Assembly: GCA_002308475.1 (NCBI GenBank)
Contig: DBVL01000072.1
Location: 10,133 to 16,125 of the forward strand
Direction: 5' to 3'
Length of the DNA stretch: 5,993 nucleotides
From: Spirochaetales bacterium UBA1265
Lineage (GTDB): Bacteria; Spirochaetota; Spirochaetia; Sphaerochaetales; Sphaerochaetaceae
A program made the position numbers and the translations under genes. The stretch's first letter is position 1. Each line of letters starts with the position of its first letter. Below, piece after piece: positions 5,901 through 5,993 of the stretch. The notes under the pieces were generated by a model that searched no databases, was not told where the DNA came from, and worked only from the letters and a program-made list of their open reading frames with translations.

Positions 5901-5993
5901 ATGGCAAAGAAGAAAAGTGAATGTATGAAGAGATATGGAAGAGAATGGAGTAAAGAACTGACAGAGACTACCCGGGAATACTTCTCTGAAATG
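5901..5993 (+). CDS. Unknown protein, N-terminal fragment (cut by window edge)
   Basis: Thirty-one codons are open from the ATG at 5901 to the end of the window, beginning MAKKKSECMKRYGREW and continuing with a polar, helix-prone stretch rich in Lys, Glu, Arg and Thr, ending YFSEM. I do not recognise a family. There is no signal peptide or membrane segment in the visible part, so a soluble cytosolic protein is likely. The good GGAGG site at proper spacing and the short gap after the NUDIX gene support a real gene in the same transcript. Its full length and job cannot be judged from here. Confidence 0.65.
   Translation, partial: MAKKKSECMKRYGREWSKELTETTREYFSEM

Overview
The window is a compact bacterial chromosomal segment of moderate G+C. 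It carries seven protein-coding genes, two of them cut by the window edges, and no gap between genes exceeds about 90 bases. The organism is most likely a spirochaete (Treponema- or Sphaerochaeta-like). That is an inference from the style of the HtpG N-terminus and of the RlmE protein (GYPARSVYKL, DVGAAPGSW), not a proven assignment. I see no rRNA, tRNA, CRISPR array, insertion sequence or phage gene.

Left part (1-759): two membrane-protein genes read leftwards, mscL (large-conductance mechanosensitive channel) and then bioY (biotin-uptake S component, cut at base 1). They overlap by an ATGA. The 77-base gap upstream of mscL is shared with a divergent regulator gene. It holds a perfect 10-base tandem repeat and one plausible promoter in each direction.

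Centre (760-4314): three genes read rightwards. The first encodes a ROK/NagC-type regulator whose sugar-kinase half seems to have lost its ATP, catalytic and zinc residues. The second is htpG (bacterial Hsp90), preceded by a small hairpin or operator-like inverted repeat that is not CIRCE. The third is rlmE/ftsJ (23S rRNA 2'-O-methyltransferase), starting 9 bases after the htpG stop. HtpG and RlmE are both linked to heat stress in other bacteria, so their pairing is sensible. rlmE has no visible ribosome-binding site, but an exact extended -10 sequence ends 8 bases before its ATG.

Right part (4343-5993): a WYL-domain transcriptional regulator reads leftwards, convergent with rlmE. From the 85-base gap upstream of it, a NUDIX hydrolase gene and a second, truncated gene of unknown function read rightwards, 18 bases apart, each with a good ribosome-binding site. 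By position, the WYL protein is the natural candidate regulator of this pair. I saw no clear new defence or mobile system. The points most worth checking are the regulatory gaps, the degenerate ROK protein, the rlmE start and the NUDIX-linked unknown gene.
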